DNA of 64,000 bases from Purshia tridentata (taxonomy: Eukaryota > Streptophyta > Magnoliopsida > Rosales > Rosaceae): NCBI GenBank assembly GCA_003254885.1, contig QANT01007069.1, positions 17,679-81,678 on the forward strand, given 5' to 3'. Positions 46,536 through 60,500 of the stretch are shown here, piece after piece. Within the stretch, counting starts at the first letter, position 1; each line of letters begins with the position of its first letter. The translations under genes and the position numbers were made by a program. The notes beneath the pieces were generated by a model. That model did not search any database. It was given only the letters and a program-made list of their open reading frames with translations, and was not told the DNA's origin.

Positions 46536-47880
46536 GCTAAGTGAACTACGGCATAAAAGTGCCCTCCAAACACAGTAATGCACGAAAATCCGAAGATCCG
46601 CTAGTTTAGTAGCAATATCTTGTTTCTTGAAAGAAAGAAAAGAGGTCCTTTTGAAGCCATCTATGGTGAACTTGCTCTCGCAGTTTTTTGTCTATTAATT
46701 TCTTCTTGTACAAGCGATGTTTGTTACTGAGCATTTTTCCACGATATATGTCTCCATCTTAGGCAAATCTAGTATAAACGAACATATACACCACAAGAAT
46801 ACATGAATATTGGTCTGTTTGTGACTTTGTGCAAATGTACTTGGGCTTGGTCCGCTTGGGTCAGTTGACTCTTCAACAGTGAATATGGGCCGAATTGGGC
46901 TAACTTTTTACCTCTATCTAAGTTGATTATTATGCGCAGTCCCTCAAAATATGCCCATGCCATAAATTGAAGAAAATAGAGAGTTAATTTCATGCCTAGT
47001 TTATATTTGATTCCTATTTAAATGCGATTACTGATTTAGATATGCTTTTTTCCGTTGTCAATTTAGACACCCTTGAAAGTGTTAGCAAAATTTTGGCCAA
47101 AAACAAGAAAGTGTAGCAAAATGTGTTGAAATTGGATTAAGCTATAGAAAATAAAAATGTCAACTCTCAATATGTAGATAAACTGAGGTATGCATGGCCT
47201 TTATAGATTAGAAACTTAGAACTATATCGAAACATAATATGGAATCATAATAGTTGGATTCATATTCTGCATTAATCTTTTCGGTGTTGGTGTTTATCGT
47301 TGACCAACTGATTCCTTCGCGTTAGATTTAGATTTTTTAATAATCTCTCGTTAATTGTTAACGTGCGGAAATTATATTTATTTTTTCTTACATTAACTAA
47401 TTCTAACATAATTCTAATATTCAGCACACTCACCCTCACAACTTAGGTTAACATTTACCCCATTAATTTATAAAGAAGTCTTAAAATGAACAATTACGAT
47501 ATTGAATTAGCATTTACGGTAAACACCGAGTCAAGTATTGTCGAAGACTTATCAGCTTTCAATTCTGGTTAAATAAAGTACCGCTGTGTGTAAGATGGGT
47601 AATATCGTCTATCCGTGCAAAATTGTGGTTGTCGAGGCAGTCTTGTCCTTTTTAACATGAGATTTACCACCACATTTCTAAGACGTACAAACACCGCTAA
47701 AATCGACCGTCAGATTCACTAAAAAGTAGGTCCACGAAATAATAGACGGTTGTAAACAGGCCAATGATACAGCTGAGCACCACAGAAACACTAGCCCTCC
47801 CTTAACTGTGACTATGAGAGAGTACTTTTGGCTGTACTATTGGTCAGCTGGATTCCTCAGTTTCAGTTACATAAATATTC
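46536..47880. other. Spacer after the galactosyltransferase
   Basis: 3' UTR, then AT-rich spacer. Nothing coding is supported. The frame running in from 47808 to the next gene crosses a TATA box and ACGT elements, so it is promoter rather than protein. Confidence 0.5.
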
Positions 47881-47966
47881 CCACGTCATCACTCCATTCC
47901 CCACCATCATCCTACGTGGCTCAATCTGCCAACGTGGCACCTACTTTTCAACCCCATTTATATCCG
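47881..47966 (+). promoter_or_regulatory. ACGT-element cluster and TATA box
   Basis: Three ACGT cores lie within 60 bp: CCACGTCA at 47881, TACGTGGC at 47913 and AACGTGGC at 47931. A TATA-like CATTTATATCC (about 47955-47965) follows and lies about 70 bp before the ATG at 48033. Spaced ACGTGGC pairs are typical of bZIP-bound, ABA- or stress-responsive promoters. The assignment is by motif only. Confidence 0.55.
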
Positions 47967-48032
47967 TTTGGGTCTTCGCTCGCTATTCACACCCACACTC
48001 TGTGTAGTCTCTGCTCTACACTCACACCAACC

Positions 48033-48530
48033 ATGGAAGCAGCAGGCTCAAACTCAAAGTCTCCGCCGGATACCACCATTTCCGACGACATCGCGGGGAC
48101 GTTCCCGGTGCTCATGATGGAGTACTCTGACGTCGACGAGCTCCTGCCAGACGTTCCCATCGAAGAAGAGCTGATAGAGGAGGTCATGCAGGAGCTCTAC
48201 AAGGAGATAACAACGACGAGAACCGGCGCATGCGGCACTTCCAAACCCTCCTCGCCGGCGGAGAGTTTTCTGACGCTGTCTTTCGCCGTCGGTAATGGCG
48301 GGAAGAGCGAGAGCTGCGGGGCGTCGGTGTCGGACTCGGGGTCGAGCGTGATGGCTGGCGTCAGGTTCGTGGGCCCGACCGGGCAAATGGGGTCGGCGGA
48401 GAATGGGTTGGTGGTTGGTAAGGGAGGAATGGACGGCTGTGATGGAGGGGAGGGGGTTGTTGATGATGATGATGAATGGCTGGCAAGGGTACTGAGCTGG
48501 GGCCCAGTGGATCTTGATCCGTGGTTTTGA
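48033..48530 (+). CDS. Unknown acidic 165-residue protein
   Basis: I do not recognise a family. It is a single exon from an ATG in good context (ACCATGGAA) below a TATA box; the longer in-frame extension to 47808 would be read through the promoter and is rejected. The acidic N-terminal segment 25-60 (PVLMMEYSDVDELLPDVPIE, then EELIEEVMQELYKEI) should form an amphipathic helix. A short LTLSF at 80-84 could be an EAR-like repression motif, though it is not a perfect LxLxL. A Gly/Ser-rich linker leads to an acidic-aromatic end (DDDDEWLARVLSW, then GPVDLDPWF). There are no membrane spans or signal peptide. The layout of two short conserved-looking ends around a flexible middle suggests a small regulatory or adaptor protein, perhaps nuclear. 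That is inference only. Confidence 0.7.
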   Translation: MEAAGSNSKSPPDTTISDDIAGTFPVLMMEYSDVDELLPDVPIEEELIEEVMQELYKEITTTRTGACGTSKPSSPAESFLTLSFAVGNGGKSESCGASVSDSGSSVMAGVRFVGPTGQMGSAENGLVVGKGGMDGCDGGEGVVDDDDEWLARVLSWGPVDLDPWF

Positions 48531-51500
48531 AATGATGGATCGACCGATCGGTGTGTGTTTATTGTATTTAATTGTGGGTGGGTCGTCCGTACATATCAAT
48601 GGTTAATCGTCTTAAAGAGGTGTTCGGGTATAGGAAGCTTCAAGACTCAAAACTAGTCTTTTCCTTCAATCTGGTGGGTCCGTGGGGTCGGGTCGGGTCA
48701 ATATTGGTTGTGACTGAGTGAATCTGATGTCTAAACAACCCGCACTATAATTTTCTTTGTTTTTATCTTTTGGGTTTCTCTACTGGTGGTCTTGGTATCA
48801 TCCTCATCCTCTTATCTTCTTGCAATGAGAAGCCGAACAGAGCACAAAAAGAATTGATCATTTCATTATATCCTCTTCTTTTAATGAATTTAGGCTTTGA
48901 AATTAGTAGAGTAATTAATTAGCAACACCACTTAGAGATATTAATGGTTATGTGGCAATGTGAAAATGTATGGACACTCAGAAGAAGAATCCATGGTCTT
49001 AATGGTAGACTTGACTTTTGATGTTGATTTGGGTCACGAGAAAAACTCACACAATCCACTTTTTATCGGATACAAAATTTCAAAGTAAACTAGAATACAG
49101 ACAAAACCTCAAGATAAATGTGGAATAGAAAACTGCGTCTCTATTAGTTCCACTTCACCAGCTTTATTGTTTGAACTTTGACTGACAAAATGCTTATGTG
49201 GGTTACATATGAATTCTGCAATCAGACATCTGATGAGGCCAACTGCCAAACATGCACTTATGTATGGCAAAATTGAAATCTACTTTAGCTAGGTTCAATG
49301 AATGTATGTGTCTCTTTCTTCCTCTGAAATATAGAGAGGGAGGAATACTAAACTGTGTTCTAAATAGTATGGAACTAGTGCCTAGCACGTTGCACATACA
49401 AGTGAGATGAGTTGGAAGAAATCTAAGTTGTAAGGCAAATTATAAAAAGACACATACATAAAAGACGAGCATTAATTAAGTAGGTAAGTAGTGCTCTAGC
49501 ATTATAGCTAGATAGGTTACTTCTTTAATTCATGTTCACATGCAGTACAAGTACATGAATTGCCTTTGTAGTTCTTGACCCACTGTCCTATGCCTACTCC
49601 TGCAAGCATCCACCTAATTGCTGCCAATGATGTGGCCACACCATAAATTCAAAGATACATAGCCTGTTGCTGCACCCATCAAGCATAAACCCACAAACAC
49701 CACAACTCACACTCACAAGTCACAAGGCCAAGTTTGGCTTTCTTAGGCTTTTGGGATTTCATTGTTGCAACCAGAGAATCTTTGCTATAAGTTTCAATAA
49801 TCCTTATCATTATGCCTGTTGGCCTGTTGGAGAGGAGGTCCTTTCTCTAGCCTAGCTTTTGCTACATGGAATTTGAAATTTCTCTTTTGCATATATACCA
49901 GAGTGGCAGAGTGTACTCTGCTTGAGTGCAATTCAAGTGTTGGACCAAAGTACTAGTAAGTAACCCATCTCAGAAACCCAGTTTGGGTCATGATCATACA
50001 AGTAGTCCTGAAACATTTACCTAACTCTAGCTGTGTGTGAAAAACATAAAAAAGTGGCACATGCATCTTACTGACCCGGTTTGTAAGCCAATTAATTGGA
50101 TTAATTTGGAGGTCCTTAGTCTGTGAAGTGTGAGACTGAGTATGAATTTCTGTATCAGCAGCAAGTATTCTATTTGAACCAGCTAGTGAATAAGAAGTTG
50201 ATATTTTACTTCCATGCTTGGTTGCCCATCATGCATTGATATGATTTGGTCTCTAATAAAACTTTGACGATTTAATCTTACTCTCAAAATTAAATCAAAG
50301 ACCAAACCATTTATAAAATGATTACTATCTGACTACCCTCCAAAGTAATTAAATATGTGTTCTATATTTTTGTCTTCACATTATCAAAAGAGAGATTAGT
50401 AATTAATCTCCAGGGGAAAAGTAGGCCTTTACATGTGGATTGCATTGGTTTTATCATAGTAAATTCAATCTAGAGTTTGTCTAGCTCATTTCTTGTGAAC
50501 TTAATTGTCACTTGAATTTAAAAAAGCTTGCACCAAAGGGTAAGAAGATACAAATCCATTATATACATAACCATGATTGTGATTTGTGAGGCAAGGGTAC
50601 ACAACATAAGAAAAATTCACCTACACCCATTATTTATATACCGCATATATCAACTTTACAATATATAACTAATAAATATGAGAAATTCATTATATATACG
50701 TAGCCAATAATTATGAAAAATACGTTGTATACATAACCAATAAATATAAAAAACTAGTTGTCTATCACGAGTCTAAGAAAATTTTCACTAATGAGGTAGA
50801 GTTGGAGACCCTGTCGTTTTAACTTTCCTGATCCCATGTGCAACTTTTTTTCTTTGTTTATAATTTTTTATTTTCCTCCATTTTCTTGTTAAGATTTTAT
50901 TTTGACAAGGACATGAGATAGCAACGTGCCCAACTAATTTTGCTGTACAACAAATTCTGGAGGAGTTGAAATATGTAGCAGCTGCCAACACAAAGTACAG
51001 AAGCTACTAATACAACCTCCATCTGCAATGCTGTTATGGAAGAGGCTAGCTTGGTCCACCCTAGAATCTAGTCAGTGGTCATTGTCCTTAGGTCTAGCAC
51101 CAATGGACCATGGTCCGTTTTCATTGCTTTCAGGTTTAGCATTGGGACTTGGGGGAGTTCTATTATAAGAAACACTTGCTTTTAAGGCCAGAGTGGTTGC
51201 CCTTCATTTGCCATGTTTTGAGCTCAAGAGCAAATGAAGCCACTGTTACCTTACCAGTCACCAGTCACCATTATGGTTTTTGATCTTGTGGTTGAAGCAG
51301 TTGGACTAATTTTTGAAGGACAATTATTTCTGCATTGTATTTTGGGTTTCGGCTTTCCCAAAATCTAGTATTTACTCGAGAATCCAGACTTCCAAGCCCA
51401 ACAGGTAAAAAACAGTTGGCCCATGGTTGTTACTTTCGGTCTGGGCTCTTTTCTGTTTTAAGACATAGAAGCCTGGGACTCAAACAGAAAATGGCTCGGT

Positions 51501-53576
51501 TTATATAGCTAGGAACTCATATATATGGCTTAGTTCTTAATCATCTGAATACGTACACGATCGAGAGAAGCAACTTTTTTTAGTTGATTTAATTGATTTT
51601 GCTGTAATTTTTAAAGATAACGAAGTATGAGGTTGCAAATGAATATATGAATTTTCGTCTGTCCTTTGATGAGTTATGGACCATTCAAGTTTAAGCCAAC
51701 ACAGTGATGCCAACAAGGACAGTGTCAAGTAGCTAGCTCAAATTGAAAACCAAGATTTTGATAACTACATATTGGTGTGAAATGATCCAGCATTTTTTGT
51801 TGCCGAGCTATACATTGAGTGTCTTGACAAACCAATCAACTTCAAAATTAGCATTCGTGCACAGGAGTTGCTCTTAGAACTGATATCATACGTAGCATCC
51901 TTGTTCATCTCACAAATTCATTAACATACATAAGCAATTACTGAAATTATTTGTGCCCATTTTATCTGGTCAGCTGAAGCAATCACGTACTCATGGAGAT
52001 CTACTGATCACATTCTATATGTGCCAAACGTTGTCAACATGTTGATTTAACTGATGATGATGAGGTTGTGCCAAACATAGAAGCACTTTGTGATCATGGT
52101 CACTTGCTGTTGTTGATTAGTCATTTCATGGTTTAGGATTCAAGTTAGCTACTTTTTGTCTTATTCTTAATGATTATATGGCAAGTTAAATAAATAAATA
52201 TATATATATATCAGCATTAAAAGTTAAGCACTTTGATGACGAGCTAGATATATAGAGGCTTAACTGATTCATGTGTAGCCAATGACAAATATCTCCTGTA
52301 ATACTGTTAAAACTGCAGACAGTACGTAATAAATGAAAATATATAGCTCAAGTGCAACGTACTGTGCTGGAAATGATTAAAACAGACCATATATATTCCG
52401 CCACTGTATAAAGTATAAACCAATGTGATCTAAGGTATCAAATTAAGATATTTCTGTGACGGTGTTGGGAAGGAAGAAGCAGACAGAAACAGTATTGCAA
52501 ATTATAAAGTCTTGTACAACAAAATTGCCTCATTCTTCAGATTAAGCAATCATTGCATGTTCATGTGATGAGCTAGCTTGCTGATCATATATATGTCTAT
52601 CATATTTTCTATATTACATATATATATTGTGGCTCATATATGTCTCCTAAACATAAATCCAGTTGAGACGGTCGTATGTGGCTGTAGTGAGATATTATAT
52701 ATTCTTTAAATTCGTACTTTTAATATTGGGGGATAAAAAATCGATACAGTATTCAATTAATATATAGAAATTATATAAATATATAAGCAAAATGAGAGAA
52801 TATGAAAGGATAAAACGAGGAAATTTGATGTTTATCTGAAGATGGAGTAGTGAAATTAAGGTGGTAAATTAAATAGAAATAAAAATATCAGAACGTACGG
52901 GATGGTGGTGTTGATGAGATAAGGTGTGGTGTGGGGGACTAGGTAAGAGTACGTGAGAGGAATTGGCAGTACTAGGAGATGTCCCTAGCTAGCCTGTACA
53001 ACCAGTTCATGTCTTTTGGCAACACCTTAATATATTAGCCCTATATATTTATATATATCTGCACAGCTTTCTAGATTTAAACCTTTAACCCTAATACATA
53101 TATACATATACATTTACCTGTTATTTTGTATGTATATGAAGTTTTTGAACTGGCATGAGGCCAGGGGTGAAAAGTGCTGAAAATAATTAATAGGGCTTGT
53201 CATACTCGTGGTGCAGGGGGGTGTGGTGTAGTGAGTGGTAGCATTCTACACCTCCTTTAAATTCGTCATCTTGTAGCAGCTTGTTTATCGATCTGGGTCA
53301 TGACATATATGAAGTAGTCACGTGAATGTCTTTGCAGGCTCTACATGATGTACACCTCTTTTCTCTTCTCTTCTTCTCTCTTCTTTTGTAAGAATATCGA
53401 TATTAAGTCCTCCCGCTCTAATATTCTGTATCTCAGTGTATGAGGCCATTTTCAGCCTTTCTATTCTCTACCCTATCTCAGATTGTCCTTCTTTGCTGGA
53501 CCAACGTACACTACTAGCTACTCGATCTCTCTCATCTCTGATCGATCGATCGCTCTCTACCTATTGCTGTATTGTG
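48531..53576. other. 5-kb gene-free spacer before the GATA gene
   Basis: AT-rich with TA runs (for example near 52198-52212) and many GCTAGCTAG-like words. Possible leader sequence of the GATA gene begins around 53340 (C/T-rich). I found no coding exon, tRNA, rRNA or recognisable microRNA precursor by eye. Confidence 0.45.
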
Positions 53577-55296
53577 ATGACTCCTGTCTATCTGAACCCA
53601 CCATCTTCTCCTTTCTCCGCCCTTGTAGATCAGCAAACTCATGAGGATCAGCGCCTCAAACTTTTTATTTCATCATCACCATATAATCAAGCTTCTGCTT
53701 CATGTTCTCTCTCTTTTCCAACTTTCTTTGACTCCCTTGAACCTCAAACAGGGACCACTACTACTATTCTTTCTCATCAATCACAATTATATAACCAAAA
53801 GGTAAGAAACCTATACCTAGTACTACTCCATCTTCCTACGTGCAAGGTTTAACATATATTCAATTAATCTGCTTTTAATTACAATTATATATCTTCCATC
53901 TATATATAGCTACCTAGCTAGCTCGATCCTCTTAATTGATCATCATTAATTCTTCTCTCTTTGAAATTATTTTATGAAAACTTGCTTCATTTCCTGGTAG
54001 TTTTGTGATTTGGTACGTACGTGGTGTTTTTTGTGATTTGGTGGTATCAAACTTTCCATATAAAGTAATTTTGATCTATCTAGTATTGTCTTGATTAATC
54101 TCTTATATTAAACTTGATCTTTTGTCAAAAGCTAGCTAGCCATATTGTTTTTCATTTAGTCTCTAATTTTCACGGTTTGGTAAATTGATGAACGATGATG
54201 CACATATATAAACAAATTAAGTACAATTTTGTTAATGTATGCGCTTGAACGTACTCAATTAAATTGTGTTTTTTGATGTTAGGCCGATAATCCCAGTTGG
54301 CATGGTGGAGCAAGCTATGATGATCAAGTATGCAGTAGCTCATCTTCTCTAGTTGATCAGCCAGCTGCAGTGGTACTAGACGTTAGCAACAACAAGGACC
54401 ATATATATAAATTCCTGTCCACATCTAGAACTGAAAGAGATGAGGTTAATCTTGGAGATCACGAAAGCAGTAAAAGTAAAAACAATAATAATAGCTCAGT
54501 GAAGTGGAAGTCCTCAAAGATGAGGTTGATTCAAAAGATGGCCAACCCGATGGATCATAATATTAATGCACAGAAATTCCCAACTACTACTGCTCAGCAG
54601 CAGCAGCAGCCTCTTGAAAATAGCGACACCAGCAGCTTAATTTCCAATAGTATACGTAGCAGCTGCAACACTACTACTACTAGTACCACTGCTGCCACTG
54701 TTAGGGTTTGTTCCGATTGTAACACCAACACAACTCCACTCTGGAGAAGCGGCCCTCGAGGTCCCAAGGTAAATAGTGCACATCTTAATTAATTACATGT
54801 TATATTGTCAGACTATCGATTTATATTAATATTAGATATATTAATTATAAAATAATTTATTAAGGCATCTTATTGTGTATGTATGTGTTTGGTGCAGTCA
54901 CTATGCAATGCGTGTGGTATTCGACAGAGGAAAGCCAGAAGAGCCATGGTAGAAGCAGCGGCGGCTGCAGCTGCAAATGGATTCATAGTTGGCAGTGGCA
55001 CAGCTGACACTTCATCATCATTTATGAAGGGTAAGGTGCCAAACAAGGAGGAGAAATCGCGTGGAGGAACTGGAAGGCATGTTGCACAACGACACAAGAT
55101 CAATAAAAAGAGCAAACTCATCATCACCGACACTAGTACTAGTACTAGTACTAAGTCTCATTCGACTCATCATCACAACAAAAGGAACAAGCTTTGTTTG
55201 AAGACTAGATTTCAACGAGTGTTTCCACAAGATGTTGCAGAAGCTGCAGTCTTGCTCATGGAACTCTCTTGTGGCCTAATTAATCATTCTTCTTAA
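53577..55296 (+). CDS. LLM-domain B-GATA transcription factor (GNC/CGA1-like)
   Basis: Nuclear zinc-finger factor of the class that promotes greening, chloroplast development and cytokinin/light responses. Exons 53577-53801, 54283-54768 and 54898-55296 join in phase 0 and give 369 residues. The start is the ATG at 53577 (MTPVYLNPPSSPF); the frame upstream opens only with GTG. The single GATA finger is CX2CX18CX2C (Cys218, 221, 240, 243), with LWRSGPRGPK just before the intron, the standard B-class intron position. The C-terminus has RFQRVFPQD and then AAVLLMELS; the Leu-Leu-Met (356-358) defines LLM-domain B-GATAs. The N-terminal half has poly-Gln, poly-Asn and Thr/Ser runs, as in GNC/GATA21 and CGA1/GATA22. 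An (ACTAGT)n tract at 55132-55152 codes a Thr-Ser run. Which paralogue it matches is undecided. Confidence 0.92.
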
Positions 55297-57593
55297 TTAA
55301 CGATGATCACTATTCGATCACCACTGTCTCTATCTTATTAATTATGGAGATTAATTTACATCTTTTATACTTTAGGAGGCCAGATTTTTACTTCTGTACT
55401 CTACTCGATCTTGAAACAAATCTAGAGAGAGAACTATCTTTTACGCATATTTGGAATAAAGTGTGGTTTTGCTAGTGTTACTAGCTAGTTTTGCTAGTGT
55501 TAATAATGAAGAGAATATTACATTTTTACCTTCTTTACATTTTTAATATAATATCCTAATTTCGTATATAGATTCGTTTTTATTTGTCTAATTATAAATA
55601 GAAAACAACAATTTGGATTCATTGTACTTTTCATGAATGCAGATCTTTTAACCCATGATTCAACCTTTCTAAGATAAATTATTTTGAGGTGTGCAAAAGA
55701 GGAGAAAAAGACAATAATGAGAAGGGTGAAGAAGATAAACCCTTTAATTTTTTGGGTGCACAAACTTTTGCAGACTGATCAATATGCAGACCATTGACCA
55801 TAACAAACATTTCAAAGTTGCTCCCAACACCAACTTACTATTTCCATCTCACAAAAATTTATGTACTATTTGTAAATATATCTAACAAAAGTGAGAACAC
55901 CAACTCTGGTACTGTATATTCAAAGATGCTCCAAGAGTAGACCAGCTAAGTACACCATGCATAATTCACAACTGCACTTTTCTTTTTCCAAGCCCACATC
56001 AAAGTAGTGAAGCAAGATTTCCACCTGGGTTGCATATATTTGTGCTCAAGGCTACAAGCTTAAGAGGCCATGATTTTTTGACATGGATTGGGCCACCCAT
56101 ATGATAGATTTGCTTTCTTGACTCTTGAGCAGGTATGGTGTATTGAAAAATGTGGTAGCAAGTAGCAACCTGCAGGTCTCCAGTTCAGCCCGTCAATCAA
56201 AGTTATGATATATCAGTTTGACATATACTCACTTCCATTAATGTTATGATATATCAATTAAAATTTAAAATTCTGACTCCGTCTTTATTGGATGTGATAA
56301 TTTCTAGTGGAATTGGTCTAAATTTTTAAGAAAAATATTTTTAAACAAATATTTAAATATAATTGGTAAAGCACATGCATTTCATGATTTTCAAAATTAA
56401 AATCATCTTATTCGTAATTGTGCATGGCAACTTGTTCCACAATCCACACATACATTTCATGATTTTCAAAATTAAAATCATCTTATTTGTAATTTTGCAT
56501 AACAACATGTTCCACAATCCACACATTTCATGATTTACTCTAAAAACATAGTGCCTTTCATAAAGGGTAAAGGGTAAAGGTAAAGGGTAAAGGCAGACCA
56601 AGTCCTACTCTGCTAGATAGACTCTTAGATCAGCATTCCTAACAATAGCAAAAGAATGAGGTCATATCACCAACCGTTAATTCTGCTTCACTCATAATAA
56701 TCTGGCGAATCCAATGGTCATCATTAGCCATCAACCGTATCTACCACAAAGAATAACCAACCGTATCCTATACATTGTCATCATCTCAGCCACAGACATC
56801 TCTCATATGATCCCCTTATTTTCCCAAAAATTGCCACACCTACCCCCTCTCCACCAGAAACCATGGGTCCCGCTAAAAATTAATCCAGCAAATCACAGAA
56901 TTGGAAATTTGGGATATTCAACCAAAATTTTCATTTCCTACCAAATATCACTAACTCAGATCTGATCTAAGTGAGTGAGTGTTTGAGTTCCATTGATTCA
57001 TAACCTAATCCTAGGATTTTTTTTTTGGTCTTATTGTCAGTGGGGTGAGACATAGAGATAAGCAGATTGTGATAGAGAATCTGCCAACAAAATTATGAAT
57101 AGATTCTCAGATTTTAATCCTAATTAAACAGATATTCATCAAACTCTTTGGCACATGTCTTTTCTCTCTTCCAATAAAATTGGGAAGTCATTCAGATCCA
57201 TTGAAATTCAATCTCATTTGCTTCAATAACTTCCATACATTCATGATTCATGAACAAGATTTGTAATTATTGTTCGAATGTGTCATACCCTCCAAAAAAA
57301 ACCTGTCTGTTTCTAATAGGTGTCCAGTCACTAACCACTCAGCACCACCAGATCTTGAACTCCATCACCATTATTATACTCATATATTTATATATAGACA
57401 AAAGCTCTGTGTGTGTTATCATCACTTATCAAAATAAACCCTCCACCCAACTTGTTCACTCACTCCAATGGAATAACAAAAACAAGCGACTTTGAAAGAA
57501 AGACCATATTTTTTTTTTGTTCTTCCAAGTTCTCAACCCCATTTGCCTTTTTCTTTTTGTGTTTTCCAAAAACACAGTCTTTTTCTGCATTCA
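55297..57593. other. Spacer and promoter of the P-protein gene
   Basis: 3' UTR of the GATA gene, then AT-rich spacer with the 75-bp repeats at 56376-56536 and GGGTAAA repeats at 56561-56593. A TATA box (TTTATATATAGAC, about 57387-57399) lies roughly 200 bp before the P-protein ATG. GATAA words around 57055-57075 and TTATC at 57417-57431 could be light-response elements. Confidence 0.5.
56376..56593. repeat. 75-bp tandem repeat followed by GGGTAAA microsatellite
   Basis: Two and a part copies of a 71-75-bp unit begin TTCATGATTTTCAAAATTAA at 56381 and 56456, with a partial start at 56527. Each full unit ends near GTTCCACAATCCACACA. From 56561 to 56593 there are about four GGGTAAA or GGTAAA units. 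No coding is seen. Confidence 0.75.
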
Positions 57594-60500
57594 ATGGAAC
57601 GTGCTCGGAGGCTGGCGAACCGGGCCTTTGTGAAACGATTGGTTTCAGAGGCCAAGCAGTTCCGCCAGAATGAGACTGTGTTGAGCTCTTCGTCCCCGGT
57701 GTTGTACACACCTTCAAGGTACGTATCTTCATTGTCTCCTTGCTCTTTCATGCGCACAAGTAGCAGATCAGATTCGTTGCTAGGCAAAAATGTGTCACAC
57801 AATGTTGGTCATGGCATTGGGTCACAACAGACCCGGTCGATTTCGGTTGACGCATTGAAAAACAGTGACACTTTCCCTCGCCGCCATAACTCAGCCACCC
57901 CAGAAGAACAAACCAAAATGGCTGAGTTTTGTGGGTTTGAGAGTCTTGACTCGCTTATTGATGCCACCGTGCCCAAATCGATTCGACTCGAATCCATGAA
58001 GTTTTCTAAGTTTGATGAGGGGTTGACAGAGAGCCAAATGATTGAGCACATGAAAAATTTGGCCTCCAAGAATAAGGTTTTCAAGTCTTTTATTGGGATG
58101 GGGTACTATAACACCTATGTCCCACCTGTGATTTTGAGGAACATAATGGAAAACCCAGCTTGGTATACCCAATACACTCCTTACCAAGCTGAGATATCCC
58201 AAGGGCGGCTTGAGTCGCTGCTTAATTTCCAGACCCTGATTACAGACCTTACTGGCCTTCCCATGTCAAATGCTTCATTGCTTGATGAAGGAACCGCTGC
58301 TGCTGAGGCAATGGCGATGTGTAACAACATTCTAAAGGGGAAGAAGAAGACTTTTGTTATTGCAAGCAACTGCCACCCCCAGACTATTGATATTTGCAAG
58401 ACTAGAGCAGATGGTTTTGATCTTAAGGTCGTAACTGCGGATCTTAAGGATATTGATTACAAATCGGGTGATGTTTGCGGTGTTCTTGTTCAGTATCCGG
58501 GCACTGAGGGTGAGATTTTGGATTATGGGGAGTTTATCAAGAATGCTCATGCTAATGGGGTCAAGGTTGTGATGGCAACTGATCTCTTGGCATTGACACT
58601 GTTGAAGCCGCCTGGTGAATTGGGGGCGGATATTGTTGTTGGTTCTGCACAGAGGTTTGGTGTTCCAATGGGTTATGGAGGTCCTCATGCAGCATTCCTG
58701 GCCACCTCCCAAGATTACAAGAGGATGATGCCAGGAAGAATTATTGGTGTTAGTGTTGATTCTTCAGGGAAGCCTGCACTGCGAATGGCGATGCAGACAA
58801 GGGAACAACATATCCGGAGGGACAAGGCTACCAGCAACATATGCACTGCACAGGTACAATAATACTATTCTTCGACTGATTTGTTCTATGATTTTCTGTT
58901 TAGGGATGAATTGATGTTAGGCTTTAACTTTTTAATTTTTTTTATCAAATGGTAGTATTCTTGACATGATTTTTGTAGCAAGTCCATTCCAGCTCAAGAT
59001 TTGTTGGAACACTTTCACTGAGACATGGCTAACCTCAAATCAGGGCTATTACTGAACAGGGCCCTTCACACGTTTCTTTGACTTGGGTTTGTTTGATTGG
59101 ATATTTGTTCATTTTGTAGGCATTACTTGCAAACATGGCTGCTATGTATGCTGTTTATCATGGACCTGAAGGCCTTAAAACCATTGCCCAAAGGGTTCAT
59201 GGTCTTGCTGGAGCATTTGCAGTTGGATTGAAGAAACTTGGGACAGCGGAAGTTCAGGGCCTTGCCTTCTTTGACACTGTGAAGGTTAAGACTGCTGATG
59301 CACATGCAATTGCTGGTGCTGCCTACAAGAATGGAATAAATTTGCGAATAGTAGACTCAAACACTGTAAGTTTGTATCTCCTGCATCAATTATTTAACTA
59401 AAAGCTCTCTGGGGAGGGGGAGGGAGTATAATTCTCTACTTGATGAGATTACTAAAAGTTAACTGCCTTTCAGATCACTGTTTCGTTTGATGAAACAACT
59501 ACCTTGGAGGATGTTGATAAGCTTTTCAAAGTCTTTTCTTTGGGCAAGCCTGTGAGTATTTTCGTATCTTTATCATAAAGATGATACTTTACTTGATTAT
59601 AAATTGCATCCATCTAAGAATTTTGTTAATTGTCAGGTCTCTTTCACTGCTGCATCTCTTGCACCAGAAGTTCAGGCTACAATTCCTTCTGGGCTAACAA
59701 GGGAGAGCGCATATCTTACCCATCCAATCTTCAACTCGTATTAACCCTTTCCAGAAGATTTGAACTTTCACAGTATACTATTTGAAAACTGCCCTGACTT
59801 TCATTTGCTCTCTATTAGGTATCACACAGAGCATGAGTTGCTTAGATACATTCATAGGTTGGAATCAAAGGATCTCTCGCTATGCCACAGTATGATTCCA
59901 TTGGGATCTTGTACAATGAAATTGAATGCAACAACTGAAATGATTCCAGTGACATGGCCTAGTTTTGCCGACATGCACCCTTTTGCCCCTGTAGAACAGG
60001 CTCAGGGTTATCAGGTAGTTACAAATGTTTACTTACAAATAAACTCAAAATGGTTGAAACTGTTTATTTTCCTTGATTTTTTGTTTTATATGCTGCTTTC
60101 CTTCCTACAAATAGCAAACTGATACTATATCTTGTCAAATAATAAAATCCAGGAAATGTTCGAAGATTTGGGTGATCTATTGTGTGCCATCACTGGGTTT
60201 GACTCTTTCTCATTGCAACCTAATGCCGGAGCTGCTGGAGAGTATGCTGGGCTGATGGTTATTCGAGCATATCATTTTGTATGGGCACACTGAGCTTTTC
60301 TTTTTCCCTCTTTCTAATATTTCTTAGCAAGCACTTTGGTGTAGAGATTAAACAAAACACTTAGGGTCTATGACCTAAAGGTTTATCCTTGTAAGTAATC
60401 ATGATGAGCCATTCACTGAATGTCTGCTGTAGGCAAGAGGGGATCACCACCGCAATGTGTGTATTATACCTGTTTCGGCACATGGTACAAATCCTGCTAG

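Noticed and set aside
47808-48032. 75-residue N-terminal extension of the acidic protein
   Set aside because: It would be translated through the ACGT elements and TATA box. The ATG at 48033 has better context.
56561-56593. Possible interstitial telomere repeat
   Set aside because: The unit is GGGTAAA, whereas the plant telomere unit reads GGGTTTA (CCCTAAA inverted). It is a simple microsatellite.
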